From Hamadaea flava (GTDB lineage Bacteria; Actinomycetota; Actinomycetes; Mycobacteriales; Micromonosporaceae), in the NCBI RefSeq assembly GCF_024172085.1, contig NZ_JAMZDZ010000001.1, forward strand, positions 6,510,001 through 6,574,000: a stretch of DNA of 64,000 bases, in the 5' to 3' direction. Position 1 is the first letter of the stretch. Each line of letters begins with the position of its first letter. A program made the position numbers and the translations under genes. The notes under the pieces are model-generated. The model saw only the letters and a program-made list of their open reading frames with translations, ran no database searches and was not told the DNA's origin. This document shows, one piece after another, positions 1 to 7,970 of the stretch.

Positions 1-298
1 CTTCGAGCAACTCGCCCAGGCCCAGCTGCTCGGCCGGGCCGGCGAGCCCGAGGAACGCCAGCGCGCCCGCCTCGTCCAGGCCCATCCCCGTCAGCCGGGT
101 CCGATAGCCGCCGTCGAGGCGGTAGCCGCCGGCCGGGCCCCGGACCGAGCGGACGGGCACCCCGGCGGCGGCCAGCGCCTCGACGTCCCGCTGGACCGTA
201 CGCTCACTGACCTCCAGCAAGTCGGCCAGCTCCTGACCAGTGGCCCGGCCGCGTACCTGAAGGTGCAGGAGCAGGGTCATCATCCGGGAGGCGCGCAT
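1..298 (-). CDS. WYL/DeoR-type HTH transcriptional regulator, N-terminal part
   Basis: The visible 99 residues form a winged helix-turn-helix typical of YafY-like regulators: a run of small residues, then [20 protein letters not shown] and a GGYRL wing motif. The WYL sensor domain expected downstream would lie beyond the left edge, so the gene is truncated by the window and not broken. The start is the ATG that reads leftward from 298. It is divergent from the alpha-toroid gene beginning at 364, with only 65 bp between them, so the two may share a control region. The ligand and targets cannot be read from the sequence. Confidence 0.85.
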   Translation of the reverse strand, partial: MRASRMMTLLLHLQVRGRATGQELADLLEVSERTVQRDVEALAAAGVPVRSVRGPAGGYRLDGGYRTRLTGMGLDEAGALAFLGLAGPAEQLGLGELLE

Positions 299-363
299 GC
301 CCCCATCTTCGCGTCTCGTCGGTCCGGCGGATTGTGTCGGTGGGTGCTGCCACACTTCGGCTC

Positions 364-1221
364 ATGACTCTCGTCGATTCCGCTCGCGCGTTCCTCGACC
401 GGGAAGGGCGGCTGGTCGAACGCCGTCTCGCCGCCGTTCTGTTCGACGGGGCGGACCCGGCCGGAGCAGTCGCCGCCGTGGCGGCGTACCGCAACGCCGA
501 CGGCGGCTTCGGCCACGGCCTCGAACCCGACAAACGCTGCCCGGCCAGCCTGCCCATCGACGTCGAGTGCGCGCTCGACGTCCTCGTCACGGCCGGGGCG
601 CCCGCGCCGGACTGGGTGCGGGCGGCCTGCGACTGGCTCGGCTCGGTGGCGACGCCCGAGGGTGCGGTGCCGTTGGCGTTCCCGGTCATCGAGCGCTATC
701 CCCGCGCCGACCACTGGTCCGACTGGACCTACGCGCCCGGCCTCAACCCGACCGCCGGCCTGGCCGGACGGCTGCACCGGCTCGGCGTCACGCATCCGTG
801 GCTCGACCAGGCCACCGAGTGGACCTTCGGCCGGCTCGAAGCCGGGTTCGCCGAAGACGCACACTCGCTGAGCGAAGTGCTCGTCTTCCTCGCGGCGGCA
901 CCCGATCGGGTACGCGCCGACGCGCTCGCCGCGCAGGTCGGCGGCTGGCTGGCGAAGCTCCAGTTCTTCCGCGCCGACCCGGACGATCCCGGCTACGGAC
1001 TCACTCCGCTGCACTTCGCGCCCACGCCCGACAGCCCGTGGCGGCCGTTGTTCACCGACGCCGCCGTCGACGGGCACCTCGACCGGCTCGCCCGCGACCA
1101 GCAGCCCGACGGCGGCTGGCCGATCACCTGGGAGCCGCCGAGCCAGGCGTCTACTGTGGAGTGGCGGGGGATCGAGACGCTCCGGGCGATGCGGGTGCTC
1201 CGGGCGTATGGCCGCCGCTGA
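364..1221 (+). CDS. Alpha-toroid (prenyltransferase/squalene-cyclase-like) protein
   Basis: A 285-residue soluble protein. Repeated motifs such as YRNADGGFGHGLEPD near residue 45 and DQQPDGGWPITWEPPS near residue 245 are of the QW/DGGW type found in terpene-cyclase-like alpha/alpha toroids. No DxDD catalytic motif was found, so catalytic activity is doubtful. The ATG at 364 is preferred to a GTG at 334 because the conserved-looking part begins there (MTLVDSARAFLDREG). It is divergent from a WYL-type regulator. Actinobacteria carry many such proteins of unknown role; no substrate is proposed. Confidence 0.75.
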   Translation: MTLVDSARAFLDREGRLVERRLAAVLFDGADPAGAVAAVAAYRNADGGFGHGLEPDKRCPASLPIDVECALDVLVTAGAPAPDWVRAACDWLGSVATPEGAVPLAFPVIERYPRADHWSDWTYAPGLNPTAGLAGRLHRLGVTHPWLDQATEWTFGRLEAGFAEDAHSLSEVLVFLAAAPDRVRADALAAQVGGWLAKLQFFRADPDDPGYGLTPLHFAPTPDSPWRPLFTDAAVDGHLDRLARDQQPDGGWPITWEPPSQASTVEWRGIETLRAMRVLRAYGRR

Positions 1222-1290
1222 CCGCCGAGCGAACGACAGCGGCGCCGCCCAGAGGGACGGCGCCGCTGTTCCGGTAAAGCTGCTCGGGGC

Positions 1291-1485
1291 TCAGATGTTG
1301 TTGTCCCAGCCCCGCTTGATCGCGCCCGACGACTGCGGCAGGCCGACGCGCAGCACGTCCCACCGGCGCGCGGGCTCCTCCGAAGACTTCAGAGTCACCT
1401 GGTCGCCGACGCGGACACGCGGCTCGACCCAGCAGGTGAGGTAGCGAGAGTCCGACCGAAGATCGACTTGAACCAGCATCGTCAT
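1291..1485 (-). CDS. Small conserved-looking hypothetical protein
   Basis: A 64-residue protein starting MTMLVQVDLRSDSRYLTC and containing VRVGDQVTLKSSEEPARRWD, which resembles a small beta-barrel or SH3-like fold. An in-frame start three codons upstream, at 1494, is also possible. It is convergent with the gene ending at 1221 and divergent from the methyltransferase. No signal peptide or membrane segment is seen. The composition is protein-like and not like an antisense shadow. Function unknown. Confidence 0.65.
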   Translation of the reverse strand: MTMLVQVDLRSDSRYLTCWVEPRVRVGDQVTLKSSEEPARRWDVLRVGLPQSSGAIKRGWDNNI

Positions 1486-1590
1486 GACGATCACGGTAAG
1501 CGCCCCCCACCCCCCACGTCACCCGACTTTCCCCACCCCCGTTCCGGGCGGGTGGCCGGCGGTGCGGGCCTGAGCTGGGATGATCGGGGA

Positions 1591-2295
1591 GTGGGGCACT
1601 CGTACGCCGTCACCGCCGAGTTCTACGACCTGCTGCAGGCCGCCGAGTTCAGCCGCCTCGCCGAGCGGCTGCTCGGGCGCTGGCTGGGTACGCCGACCGT
1701 CGGCATCCTCGATGTCGGGGCGGGGACCGGGCTGGCCACCGCGCTCCTGGCGGAGCGGGCCGGGGTCGTCGTGCACGCCGTCGAGCCCAGCGCTCCCATG
1801 CGCGCCGTCCTGCTCAGCCGGTTGGCCGGGATGCCGCACCTGCTGGACCGTATCCGGGTTCATGCGATGGGCGTACAAGACGTGGGATTGACGGCGGTCG
1901 CTGACTTCGCGTGGTGCGTGAACACCATGGCGTGCCTCGACCCGGTGGAGCGGGCCGAGGTGCTGGCGGCGATCCGCGTGGCGCTGGTGCCCGGCGGGCG
2001 GCTGGTGGTGCAGCGGCCGCCGCACCGCCTGGAACCGCCCTGGGAGCTGCCGTCCCGGCGGCTCGGCGACGACCGATACACCGGGCAGGTGACCTGCGCG
2101 GACGCCGGGCCGGACCGGGCGCGGTGGCGGTTCACCTATCGCGTGACCCACGACGACCGGCTCGTACGCGAGGCGCGCGAGAGCTTCGAGGTGTACCTCG
2201 CCGAGCCGGCGGCGTTCACCGGCGAGCTGCGGGCGGCCGGGTTCGACCCGATCGCGCAGGACGAGCCGGAGATCGTGATCGCCCGGGCCGGCTAG
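1591..2295 (+). CDS. Class I SAM-dependent methyltransferase
   Basis: A 234-residue protein. The SAM-binding motif I is clear (ILDVGAGTGLATALLAERAG, about residues 35-54), followed by the acidic end of strand 2 (VHAVEPSAPMR). The GTG at 1591 is chosen because homology to the fold begins there; the open frame upstream is Pro/Arg-rich and unlike protein. Its stop overlaps that of the convergent acetyltransferase by 4 bp. The methyl acceptor cannot be inferred. Confidence 0.85.
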   Translation: MGHSYAVTAEFYDLLQAAEFSRLAERLLGRWLGTPTVGILDVGAGTGLATALLAERAGVVVHAVEPSAPMRAVLLSRLAGMPHLLDRIRVHAMGVQDVGLTAVADFAWCVNTMACLDPVERAEVLAAIRVALVPGGRLVVQRPPHRLEPPWELPSRRLGDDRYTGQVTCADAGPDRARWRFTYRVTHDDRLVREARESFEVYLAEPAAFTGELRAAGFDPIAQDEPEIVIARAG

Positions 2296-2780
2296 ACCCC
2301 GGCGACGCTGCTGCGCCGTTCGAGGAGCAGGACGTCCCGCCACCCGCGTACGCCGTGCCGCCCGACCCGCTCCCGAGTGCCGATCACCCGGAAGCCGGCG
2401 CGTTCGTGCAGCCGGAGGCTGGCGGTGTTCTCGGGGAAGACCCCGGACTGGACGGTCCAGATCCCGGCCGCCTCGGTCGACTCGAACAACGCCGTGAGCA
2501 GTGCGATCCCGACGCCGTTGCCGCGCGCGGCGGAGTCGACGTAGACCGAGTGCTCCACGACTCCGGCGTACACCGGGCGGGCGGAGACCGCGGAGACGGC
2601 GACCCAGCCGACGATGCGCCCGGACAGCTCGGCCACGTGCCGGTGCTCAGGCAGTCGACTCGCGTCGAAACGCTCCCAGGTGGGTGCGTCGATCTCGAAG
2701 CTGGCCTCGCCGGTGTCCAGCCCCGCCTGGTAGATGCGCAGGACGTCGTCGGCGTCCGCCGGGGTCATGGCTCGGATCAT
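2292..2780 (-). CDS. GNAT acetyltransferase, phosphinothricin acetyltransferase-like
   Basis: A 162-residue GNAT protein starting MIRAMTPADADDVLRIYQAG. The acetyl-CoA loop is visible as VDSAARGNGVGIALL, and the C-terminal NTASLRLHERAGFRVIGT motif is typical of the PAT/YncA subfamily that N-acetylates small amines such as phosphinothricin or methionine sulfoximine. An alternative start lies at 2792. It is divergent from ligD and convergent with the methyltransferase. The substrate is inferred only from family resemblance. Confidence 0.85.
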   Translation of the reverse strand: MIRAMTPADADDVLRIYQAGLDTGEASFEIDAPTWERFDASRLPEHRHVAELSGRIVGWVAVSAVSARPVYAGVVEHSVYVDSAARGNGVGIALLTALFESTEAAGIWTVQSGVFPENTASLRLHERAGFRVIGTRERVGRHGVRGWRDVLLLERRSSVAGV

Positions 2781-2867
2781 GTGATCACCCATGTTCCCGC
2801 AGCCTGCCGCGTACGCGGTCGCGCTGTCAACGCGTTTGACGCGTGGATCACTGGGTAGACTCGGTCC

Positions 2868-4484
2868 GTGCCGTCGTCGCGGTCCGCTTCGGTTGAGGGG
2901 AAGCGCGAGAAGCTTGCGCCTTACCGCCGCAAGCGGGACTTCGCGCGTACGCCTGAGCCGTCGGGCGAGGCGCGCGGGCGCGATCAGGCCGCCGGTCTGC
3001 GGTTCGTCGTCCAGCGCCACCGGGCCCGCAACCTGCACTACGACTTCCGGCTGGAGATCGACGGAGTCGGCGTGAGCTGGGCCGTCCCCAAGGGACCGAC
3101 GCAGGACCCGGGCGTACGCCGCGCCGCCTTCCACGTCGAGGACCACCCGCTGGAGTACTTCGACTTCGAGGGCGTCATCCCACGCGGGGAATACGGCGGC
3201 GGCGACGTGATCGTCTGGGACGCCGGCACCTGGGAGCCGGCCAAGGAGGAGAACCCGGGCCAGGCCGTAGCCGACGGAGAGCTGCACGTCGACCTCCACG
3301 GCGAGAAGCTGCACGGCCGGTTCGTGCTGGTGCGTACGAAGAGGGGCGCGTCGGGCAAGGAAGAGTGGCTGCTGCTGAAGAAGCGCGACGACGACGCGGT
3401 CAACGGCTGGAATCCCGAGGACCATCCGAAGTCGGTCCGCTCCGGACGGACGAACGACCAGGTCAAAGCCGATCCGGACAAGATGTGGCGGTCCGGTGAG
3501 CCGATCGCCCGGGCGGCCGTCCCGCTCAAGACATCACCGGTGACGGCGGACGAACTGGCCGCGTTGGACGCCCTGGGCTCGTCGGGCCAGTGGGACGTCT
3601 TCGGGCGTACGCTCAAAGTCACCAACCTGGACAAGGTCCTGTTCCCGGCGCTGGGGCGGCAGAAGCCGGTGACGAAGCGGGATCTGCTCCGCTATACCGC
3701 CGAGATCGCGCCGATCGCGTTGCCCTACCTCACCGGCCGGGCGATGAACCTCCATCGCTATCCCAACGGGGCCGACAGCAAAGGCTTCTGGCACAAGCAA
3801 CTGCCCGATCACGCGCCGGAATGGCTGCCGCGCTGGGAGAACCCCGACGCCGATCCCGGTGAGACGACGACCTATCTCGTGGTGGACGAGGCGGCCGCGC
3901 TGGTCTGGGCGGCCAACTACGGCGGGCTCGAATGGCATGCCTGGACCTCCCGGGTCGACAGACCCGACCGGCCCACGTACGCCCTGATCGACCTCGACCC
4001 GGGCGAGAAGACGAGCTGGGCCGACCTGGTGATGCTGGCCAAGCTGCATCGGGACGCCCTGGAGCACCTCGGCGTGACCGGGCGCCCGAAACTCAGCGGC
4101 CGTCGCGGCATCCAGATCTGGGTGCCGATCCGCCCGGGGCCGACCTATGACGACACCCGGGCCTGGGTCGAGCAGCTCTCGAAGACCGTCGGCGCGCTCG
4201 TGCCCGACCTCGTCAGTTTCAGATGGCAGAAGGACGACCGGGGTGGGCTGGCCCGGCTGGACTACACCCAGAACGCGATCAACAAGACCCTGGTCGCGCC
4301 CTACAGCCCCCGTCCGGCGGCGGGAGCGCCGGTGTCGACCCCGATCGACTGGGACGAGCTGGACGACAAGCGGCTGCGGCCGGACAAGTTCACCATCCGG
4401 ACGCTGCCGAAACGGCTGGCGGAGAAGGGCGACCTGTTCGCCGACGTGCTCACCTTCACCCAGCGACTGCCGAAGTTCCGCTGA
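2868..4484 (+). CDS. ligD: LigD: DNA 3'-phosphoesterase plus primase-polymerase (no ligase domain)
   Basis: A 538-residue two-domain end-joining protein. The phosphoesterase domain spans about residues 40-180, with VVQRHRARNLHYDFRLEIDG and EGVIPRGEYGGGDVIVWD motifs. The archaeo-eukaryotic primase-type polymerase spans about 245-535, with the metal-binding DLDPG near residue 374 and a third aspartate in ARLDYTQN near residue 464. The ATP-dependent ligase domain of mycobacterial LigD is absent, as is usual in actinobacteria that split LigD. The GTG at 2868 begins the characteristic Lys/Arg-rich N terminus. A second polymerase-type LigD gene lies at 7971. Ku and the ligase are not in this window. 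Confidence 0.92.
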   Translation: MPSSRSASVEGKREKLAPYRRKRDFARTPEPSGEARGRDQAAGLRFVVQRHRARNLHYDFRLEIDGVGVSWAVPKGPTQDPGVRRAAFHVEDHPLEYFDFEGVIPRGEYGGGDVIVWDAGTWEPAKEENPGQAVADGELHVDLHGEKLHGRFVLVRTKRGASGKEEWLLLKKRDDDAVNGWNPEDHPKSVRSGRTNDQVKADPDKMWRSGEPIARAAVPLKTSPVTADELAALDALGSSGQWDVFGRTLKVTNLDKVLFPALGRQKPVTKRDLLRYTAEIAPIALPYLTGRAMNLHRYPNGADSKGFWHKQLPDHAPEWLPRWENPDADPGETTTYLVVDEAAALVWAANYGGLEWHAWTSRVDRPDRPTYALIDLDPGEKTSWADLVMLAKLHRDALEHLGVTGRPKLSGRRGIQIWVPIRPGPTYDDTRAWVEQLSKTVGALVPDLVSFRWQKDDRGGLARLDYTQNAINKTLVAPYSPRPAAGAPVSTPIDWDELDDKRLRPDKFTIRTLPKRLAEKGDLFADVLTFTQRLPKFR

Positions 4485-4962
4485 CGACCTTGCCGTAGCG
4501 GTGGCAGGCGACCGCGAGCGTCCCGGCCGCGACCTCGGCCTGGTAGGTGACCATGCCGTCGTCGCTCCAGCCGCATCGCTCGTAGAAGCGGCGAGCCCGG
4601 TGATTGCCGTCCACCACGGCGAGCCACGCCCGGTCGTGGCCGCCCGCGGCCACCTGGCGCTCGGCCTCGGCCAGCAGACTCGCGGCGACCCCGCCGCCAC
4701 GATGGGTCGCGGCCACGTAGACCTGCTCCACCTCGTCGGCGACGACCATGACGAATCCGGCGATCTCGCCTGCCGCGTTCACCGCGACCGTCGTGGCAGC
4801 CACCCGATCGCCGGCCCGCCGGCGGAACGCGTCAGGAGTGCGTACGGCGACGAGTTCGTCGGGGACGTTGCCGAGATGGCCGTCGGCCCAGCCCTTGATC
4901 CAGATCTCCGCCACCGTGGCGGCGTCCTCGGCTCGGGCGGGTCGGATCGCGTACGCCGGCAT
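4456..4962 (-). CDS. GNAT family N-acetyltransferase
   Basis: A 168-residue protein with a complete GNAT core: YAIRPARAEDAATVAEIWIKG at the N terminus, the acetyl-CoA loop VAATHRGGGVAASLLAEAE, and DGNHRARRFYERCGW at the C terminus. Its last 29 bp overlap the end of ligD on the opposite strand, so the two are convergent and their 3' ends share sequence. It is divergent from the YjbR-like gene. The substrate is unknown. Confidence 0.85.
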   Translation of the reverse strand: MPAYAIRPARAEDAATVAEIWIKGWADGHLGNVPDELVAVRTPDAFRRRAGDRVAATTVAVNAAGEIAGFVMVVADEVEQVYVAATHRGGGVAASLLAEAERQVAAGGHDRAWLAVVDGNHRARRFYERCGWSDDGMVTYQAEVAAGTLAVACHRYGKVVSGTSAVAG

Positions 4963-5011
4963 CGACCGACCATAACAAGGAATGTCGGTGGTGGCCGGTA
5001 GCTTCGGATTC

Positions 5012-5395
5012 GTGAGCGCGCCTGGTGACGTCCCCGAGGAGATCCTGCTCCGGCTGCGGGCGATCTGCCGTGCCCTGCCCGAGGCCTACGAGGAACCGGC
5101 CTGGATCGGCGTCCGCTGGCGGATCCGGCAACGGACCGTCGCGCACGTCTACCTCCGGGACGCCGAGGACGATTGCGTGATGACCTTCCGGGCACCGGGC
5201 GAGGAGATCGTCGCCTTGGTCCAGAGTGGACAATCGTTCTATCGGGCGGACTGGGGCGACAACGTCGTGGGCATGATCTTCACCGACGACGTCGACTGGA
5301 TCGAGGTCGCCGAGCTGCTCACCGAGAGCTACCGGCTCATGGCGCCGAAGCGGCTCGCCGCCCTCGTCGACGGGCCGCCGCTGCTCTCCGATTAG
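5012..5395 (+). CDS. MmcQ/YjbR family protein
   Basis: About 127 residues, with PEEILLRLRAICRALPEAYE followed by an alternating strand pattern and a C-terminal ESYRLMAPKRLAALVD helix, as in the YjbR/CyaY-like fold. Proteins of this family are often called DNA-binding on structural grounds, but their role is unclear. The GTG at 5012 sits about 6 bp after a -10-like TAGCTT and suggests a leaderless mRNA; an upstream ATG at 4982 is possible. It is divergent from the acetyltransferase. Confidence 0.7.
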   Translation: MSAPGDVPEEILLRLRAICRALPEAYEEPAWIGVRWRIRQRTVAHVYLRDAEDDCVMTFRAPGEEIVALVQSGQSFYRADWGDNVVGMIFTDDVDWIEVAELLTESYRLMAPKRLAALVDGPPLLSD

Positions 5396-5423
5396 TCCGG
5401 CCGGGCCGGGGAAAGGGTGGCGC

Positions 5424-5609
5424 ATGGATACCATCGCCACCCTCGCCCATGACCTCGACGTCACCACTGAGGACGTTCAGGCGTACGTGCAGGAGCTGAT
5501 CCGCCGCGACGGCGAGCCGGCTGTCATCGCAGCGAAACGGGACGTCTCCACCGAGACCGCCCTCACCGACACCGCGGCCCACCAGGTCCGCGTCCAGCTG
5601 ACGCACTGA
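5424..5609 (+). CDS. Small hypothetical protein
   Basis: A 61-residue soluble protein, MDTIATLAHDLDVTTEDVQA, with a helix-turn-helix-like rhythm followed by a short tail. It starts 28 bp after the YjbR-like gene and could be co-transcribed with it. A weak purine-rich ribosome site (GGGGAAAGG) precedes the ATG. The family was not recognised, and there is no cysteine cluster, signal peptide or membrane segment. Confidence 0.6.
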   Translation: MDTIATLAHDLDVTTEDVQAYVQELIRRDGEPAVIAAKRDVSTETALTDTAAHQVRVQLTH

Positions 5610-5627
5610 GGACCCGAGCGCGGCACC

Positions 5628-6458
5628 TTACAGGTCGGTCGCCAGGGCGACGTGCTTCCACTGCTCCAGCTCGCGCCGGACCAGGTCGAGCTTCGCCTCG
5701 ATCCGGGCGATCGCGTCGGCCCCGAGCTGCAGTCGCAACGGCGGCTCGGCCACCTCGGTCACGTCGATGATGGCGTTGGCCGCCTTCACCGGGTCGCCGG
5801 CCTGCTTGCCGTCGTTCGCGCCCATGCTCTGCCGGACCGGTCCCGCGCCCGCCTCGTAATCGGCGATCGTCGCGGGTTCGGTCCGCAGGCTCGCGGGGTT
5901 GAGGAAGTCGGTGCGGAAGCCGCCCGGTTCCACGATCGTCACGCGTACGCCGAGCGGGGCGAGCTCGCCCTGCAACGCCTCGGAGAGGGCTTCGACGGCG
6001 AACTTCGTCGCACCGTAGAGGCCGACGCCGGGCGCGGTGGCGAAGCCGCCGACCGAGCTGAGGTTGAGCACGTGCCCGGAGCGCTGCGCCCGGAGCACCG
6101 GCAGAGTCGCCTTGAGCGTGTTGATCACGCCGAACACGTTCACCTCGAAGAGGTCGCGGGCGGCCTCGTCGGAGACCTCCTCGACCGCGCCGACCAGGCC
6201 GTAGCCGGCGTTGTTGACGACGACGTCGAGGCGGCCGAAGCGCTCGACGGTCGCCTCGACGGCGGCCCGGAGCTGGGCGGGGTCGGTGACGTCGGCGGTC
6301 AGGGCCAGCAGGTTCGCCGGTTCCTCCGGGTACGCCTTAGCTACCGCGGCGGCGTCCCGGGCGGTCGCGGCGACCTGGTGTCCCCGCTCGAGGGCGGCGC
6401 GGACGATCTCGGCGCCGAGCCCGCGGGACGCACCGGTGACGAAGAAGACTTTGCTCAT
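5628..6458 (-). CDS. Short-chain dehydrogenase/reductase
   Basis: A 276-residue classical SDR. It has the dinucleotide-binding TGASRGLG at residues 8-15, the NNAG motif near residue 88, the catalytic serine in NLSSVGG and YGATK as the catalytic Tyr/Lys pair. The arginine at the end of strand 2 (ATARD) suggests NADPH preference. It is transcribed away from the MerR gene at 6529, and an inverted repeat between them fits MerR control. This arrangement, MerR beside an oxidoreductase, is common in actinobacteria. The substrate is unknown. Confidence 0.9.
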   Translation of the reverse strand: MSKVFFVTGASRGLGAEIVRAALERGHQVAATARDAAAVAKAYPEEPANLLALTADVTDPAQLRAAVEATVERFGRLDVVVNNAGYGLVGAVEEVSDEAARDLFEVNVFGVINTLKATLPVLRAQRSGHVLNLSSVGGFATAPGVGLYGATKFAVEALSEALQGELAPLGVRVTIVEPGGFRTDFLNPASLRTEPATIADYEAGAGPVRQSMGANDGKQAGDPVKAANAIIDVTEVAEPPLRLQLGADAIARIEAKLDLVRRELEQWKHVALATDL

Positions 6459-6474
6459 CTGCCGAAGGTAGAAG

Positions 6475-6490
6475 CTAGAGTCGGCTCTAG
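6475..6490. promoter_or_regulatory. Probable MerR operator between the SDR and MerR genes
   Basis: A perfect inverted repeat CTAGAG-TCGG-CTCTAG lies in the 70-bp divergent gap. MerR-family proteins bind such dyads inside the promoter spacer. The position, 17 bp before the SDR start and 39 bp before the MerR start, suits control of one or both genes. Confidence 0.65.
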
Positions 6491-6528
6491 ATCAAGCACG
6501 AATCGCCACCGATGTGACAGGGGTCGCA

Positions 6529-6981
6529 ATGGATCTGACCATCGGCGAGGTCGCCGAGCGCAGCGGGCTCAGCGTCCACGCGCTGCGGTTCTACGAGAAG
6601 GAGGGGTTGTTCGCCAACCCCGTACGCCGCACGGCCACCGGCCGCCGTGTCTACCACTCCGAAGACGTGGAATGGCTCGCCGTATGCACGAAGCTGCGTT
6701 CCTCGGGGATGTCGCTGGCGGCGATCCGGCAGTACGTCGAGCTGGCCCGGCAGGGCGCGGGCAACGAGAAGGAGCGCCTCAGCCTGCTCCGGGCGCACGA
6801 GGAGCAGGTGCTGGCGCGGATCCGCGAGCTCCATGAGTGCCTGTCCGTCATCCGGTACAAGGTCGGGATCTACGAGTCCGCGCTCGATCGCGGCGAGGCG
6901 AACGAGCTGTGGAACCCTTCGCACACCGAGCCGGTCGGCCTCACCGGCACGACAGAAGACTGCCACCGCGCCGCTGTGTGA
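6529..6981 (+). CDS. MerR family transcriptional regulator
   Basis: A 150-residue regulator with the full MerR winged helix (MDLTIGEVAERSGLSVHALR, then FYEKEGLFANPVRRTATGRR) and a long coiled-coil dimerisation helix around residues 80-120. The ATG at 6529 is preferred to 6514 because the domain begins there. The short C-terminal tail contains one cysteine and no metal-binding cluster, so a stress- or small-molecule-responsive role is more likely than metal sensing. It probably regulates the divergent SDR through the dyad at 6475-6490. Confidence 0.88.
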   Translation: MDLTIGEVAERSGLSVHALRFYEKEGLFANPVRRTATGRRVYHSEDVEWLAVCTKLRSSGMSLAAIRQYVELARQGAGNEKERLSLLRAHEEQVLARIRELHECLSVIRYKVGIYESALDRGEANELWNPSHTEPVGLTGTTEDCHRAAV

Positions 6982-6994
6982 GCAGGAGCAGCCC

Positions 6995-7921
6995 CTAGAA
7001 CCAGCCGCGCCAGAACTGGAAGATCTGGTAGCCGTAGTAGATGCCGTTGACCGGTGTGCCGGAGCTGTTGGTGATCCAGAGCGTCAGGTCGCCGAAGCCT
7101 TCGCGTACCGGGGGCAGGTAGAGCAGCAGGAAGACCACGAGTAGCCCGAACGGGCGGATCTTGCGGCCGATCTCCTGTACGCGTTCGGGCAGATAGTGCT
7201 CGATCATCCCGTACCCGTCGAGGCCCGGGATCGGCAGCAGGTTCAACGCCGCGCTCGCCACCTGCAGGTACGCCAGCAACGTCAGCCCGGCCCAGAAGAC
7301 CGCGTGCGGCTCGCCGAGGTCGTAGATCCCGTCCGGGCCGAGCACCGCGAGCGCCGTGAGCAGCAGGCCGGCCGCGACGATGTTCACCGCCGGGCCCGCC
7401 ATCGAGACCAGGGCGTCCCGGTGCCGGCTGCGCAGCCGGTCCGACTCGACCTGCACCGCCCCGCCCGGCAGTGGCAGACCGCCCGTGAGCAGCGCGAACA
7501 ACGGCAGGAGGAAGGTCAGCACCGGGTGGCCGTACTTCAGCGGGTTCAGCCGCAGATAGCCCTTCTCCGCGATGGTGTCGTCGCCGCCCCGGTGAGCGAC
7601 CAGGGCGTGGGCGTACTCGTGAAGGCACAGCGTGACGAGCCAGCCGGTCAGGATGAAAGTGAACACGGCGGCCTGGCGCGGCACGACGCCCGACCACATC
7701 GCCCAGCCGCTCGCCCCGGCCAACGCCACGAGCAGCAGGAACAGCCACGACACCCCGGCCCGCCGGCGGCGTACCCGGGGGATGCGGCGCAGCGCGCGCC
7801 GGCGCTCCCGGGCGACGTCCGCCTCGATGGCGCGGGCGCGTTCGTCCCAGCCGCCCTCGGCCGCGAGCCGCTGCAGCGGGTCGTCGAGCGGCTCGAGGTA
7901 GTCCTCCCCAGCGTCGGTCAC
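6995..7921 (-). CDS. Site-2 protease family (M50) membrane metalloprotease
   Basis: A 308-residue membrane protein. A basic cytoplasmic N terminus of about 55 residues precedes several hydrophobic segments. The zinc ligands are present as CLHEYAHALVAH (HExxH near residue 101), and the third ligand site is NLLPIPGLDG near residue 230, both hallmarks of intramembrane site-2 proteases. SMAGPAVNIVAAG is a typical neighbouring motif. No PDZ domain is seen, so it belongs to the short YwhC-like group. It is convergent with the MerR gene and divergent from the primase gene. The substrate is unknown. Confidence 0.88.
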   Translation of the reverse strand: MTDAGEDYLEPLDDPLQRLAAEGGWDERARAIEADVARERRRALRRIPRVRRRRAGVSWLFLLLVALAGASGWAMWSGVVPRQAAVFTFILTGWLVTLCLHEYAHALVAHRGGDDTIAEKGYLRLNPLKYGHPVLTFLLPLFALLTGGLPLPGGAVQVESDRLRSRHRDALVSMAGPAVNIVAAGLLLTALAVLGPDGIYDLGEPHAVFWAGLTLLAYLQVASAALNLLPIPGLDGYGMIEHYLPERVQEIGRKIRPFGLLVVFLLLYLPPVREGFGDLTLWITNSSGTPVNGIYYGYQIFQFWRGWF

Positions 7922-7970
7922 GAGGCGTGAGGCTACCCCAAATGTCTGGGGTTCTGGTTACCCTCGGGGC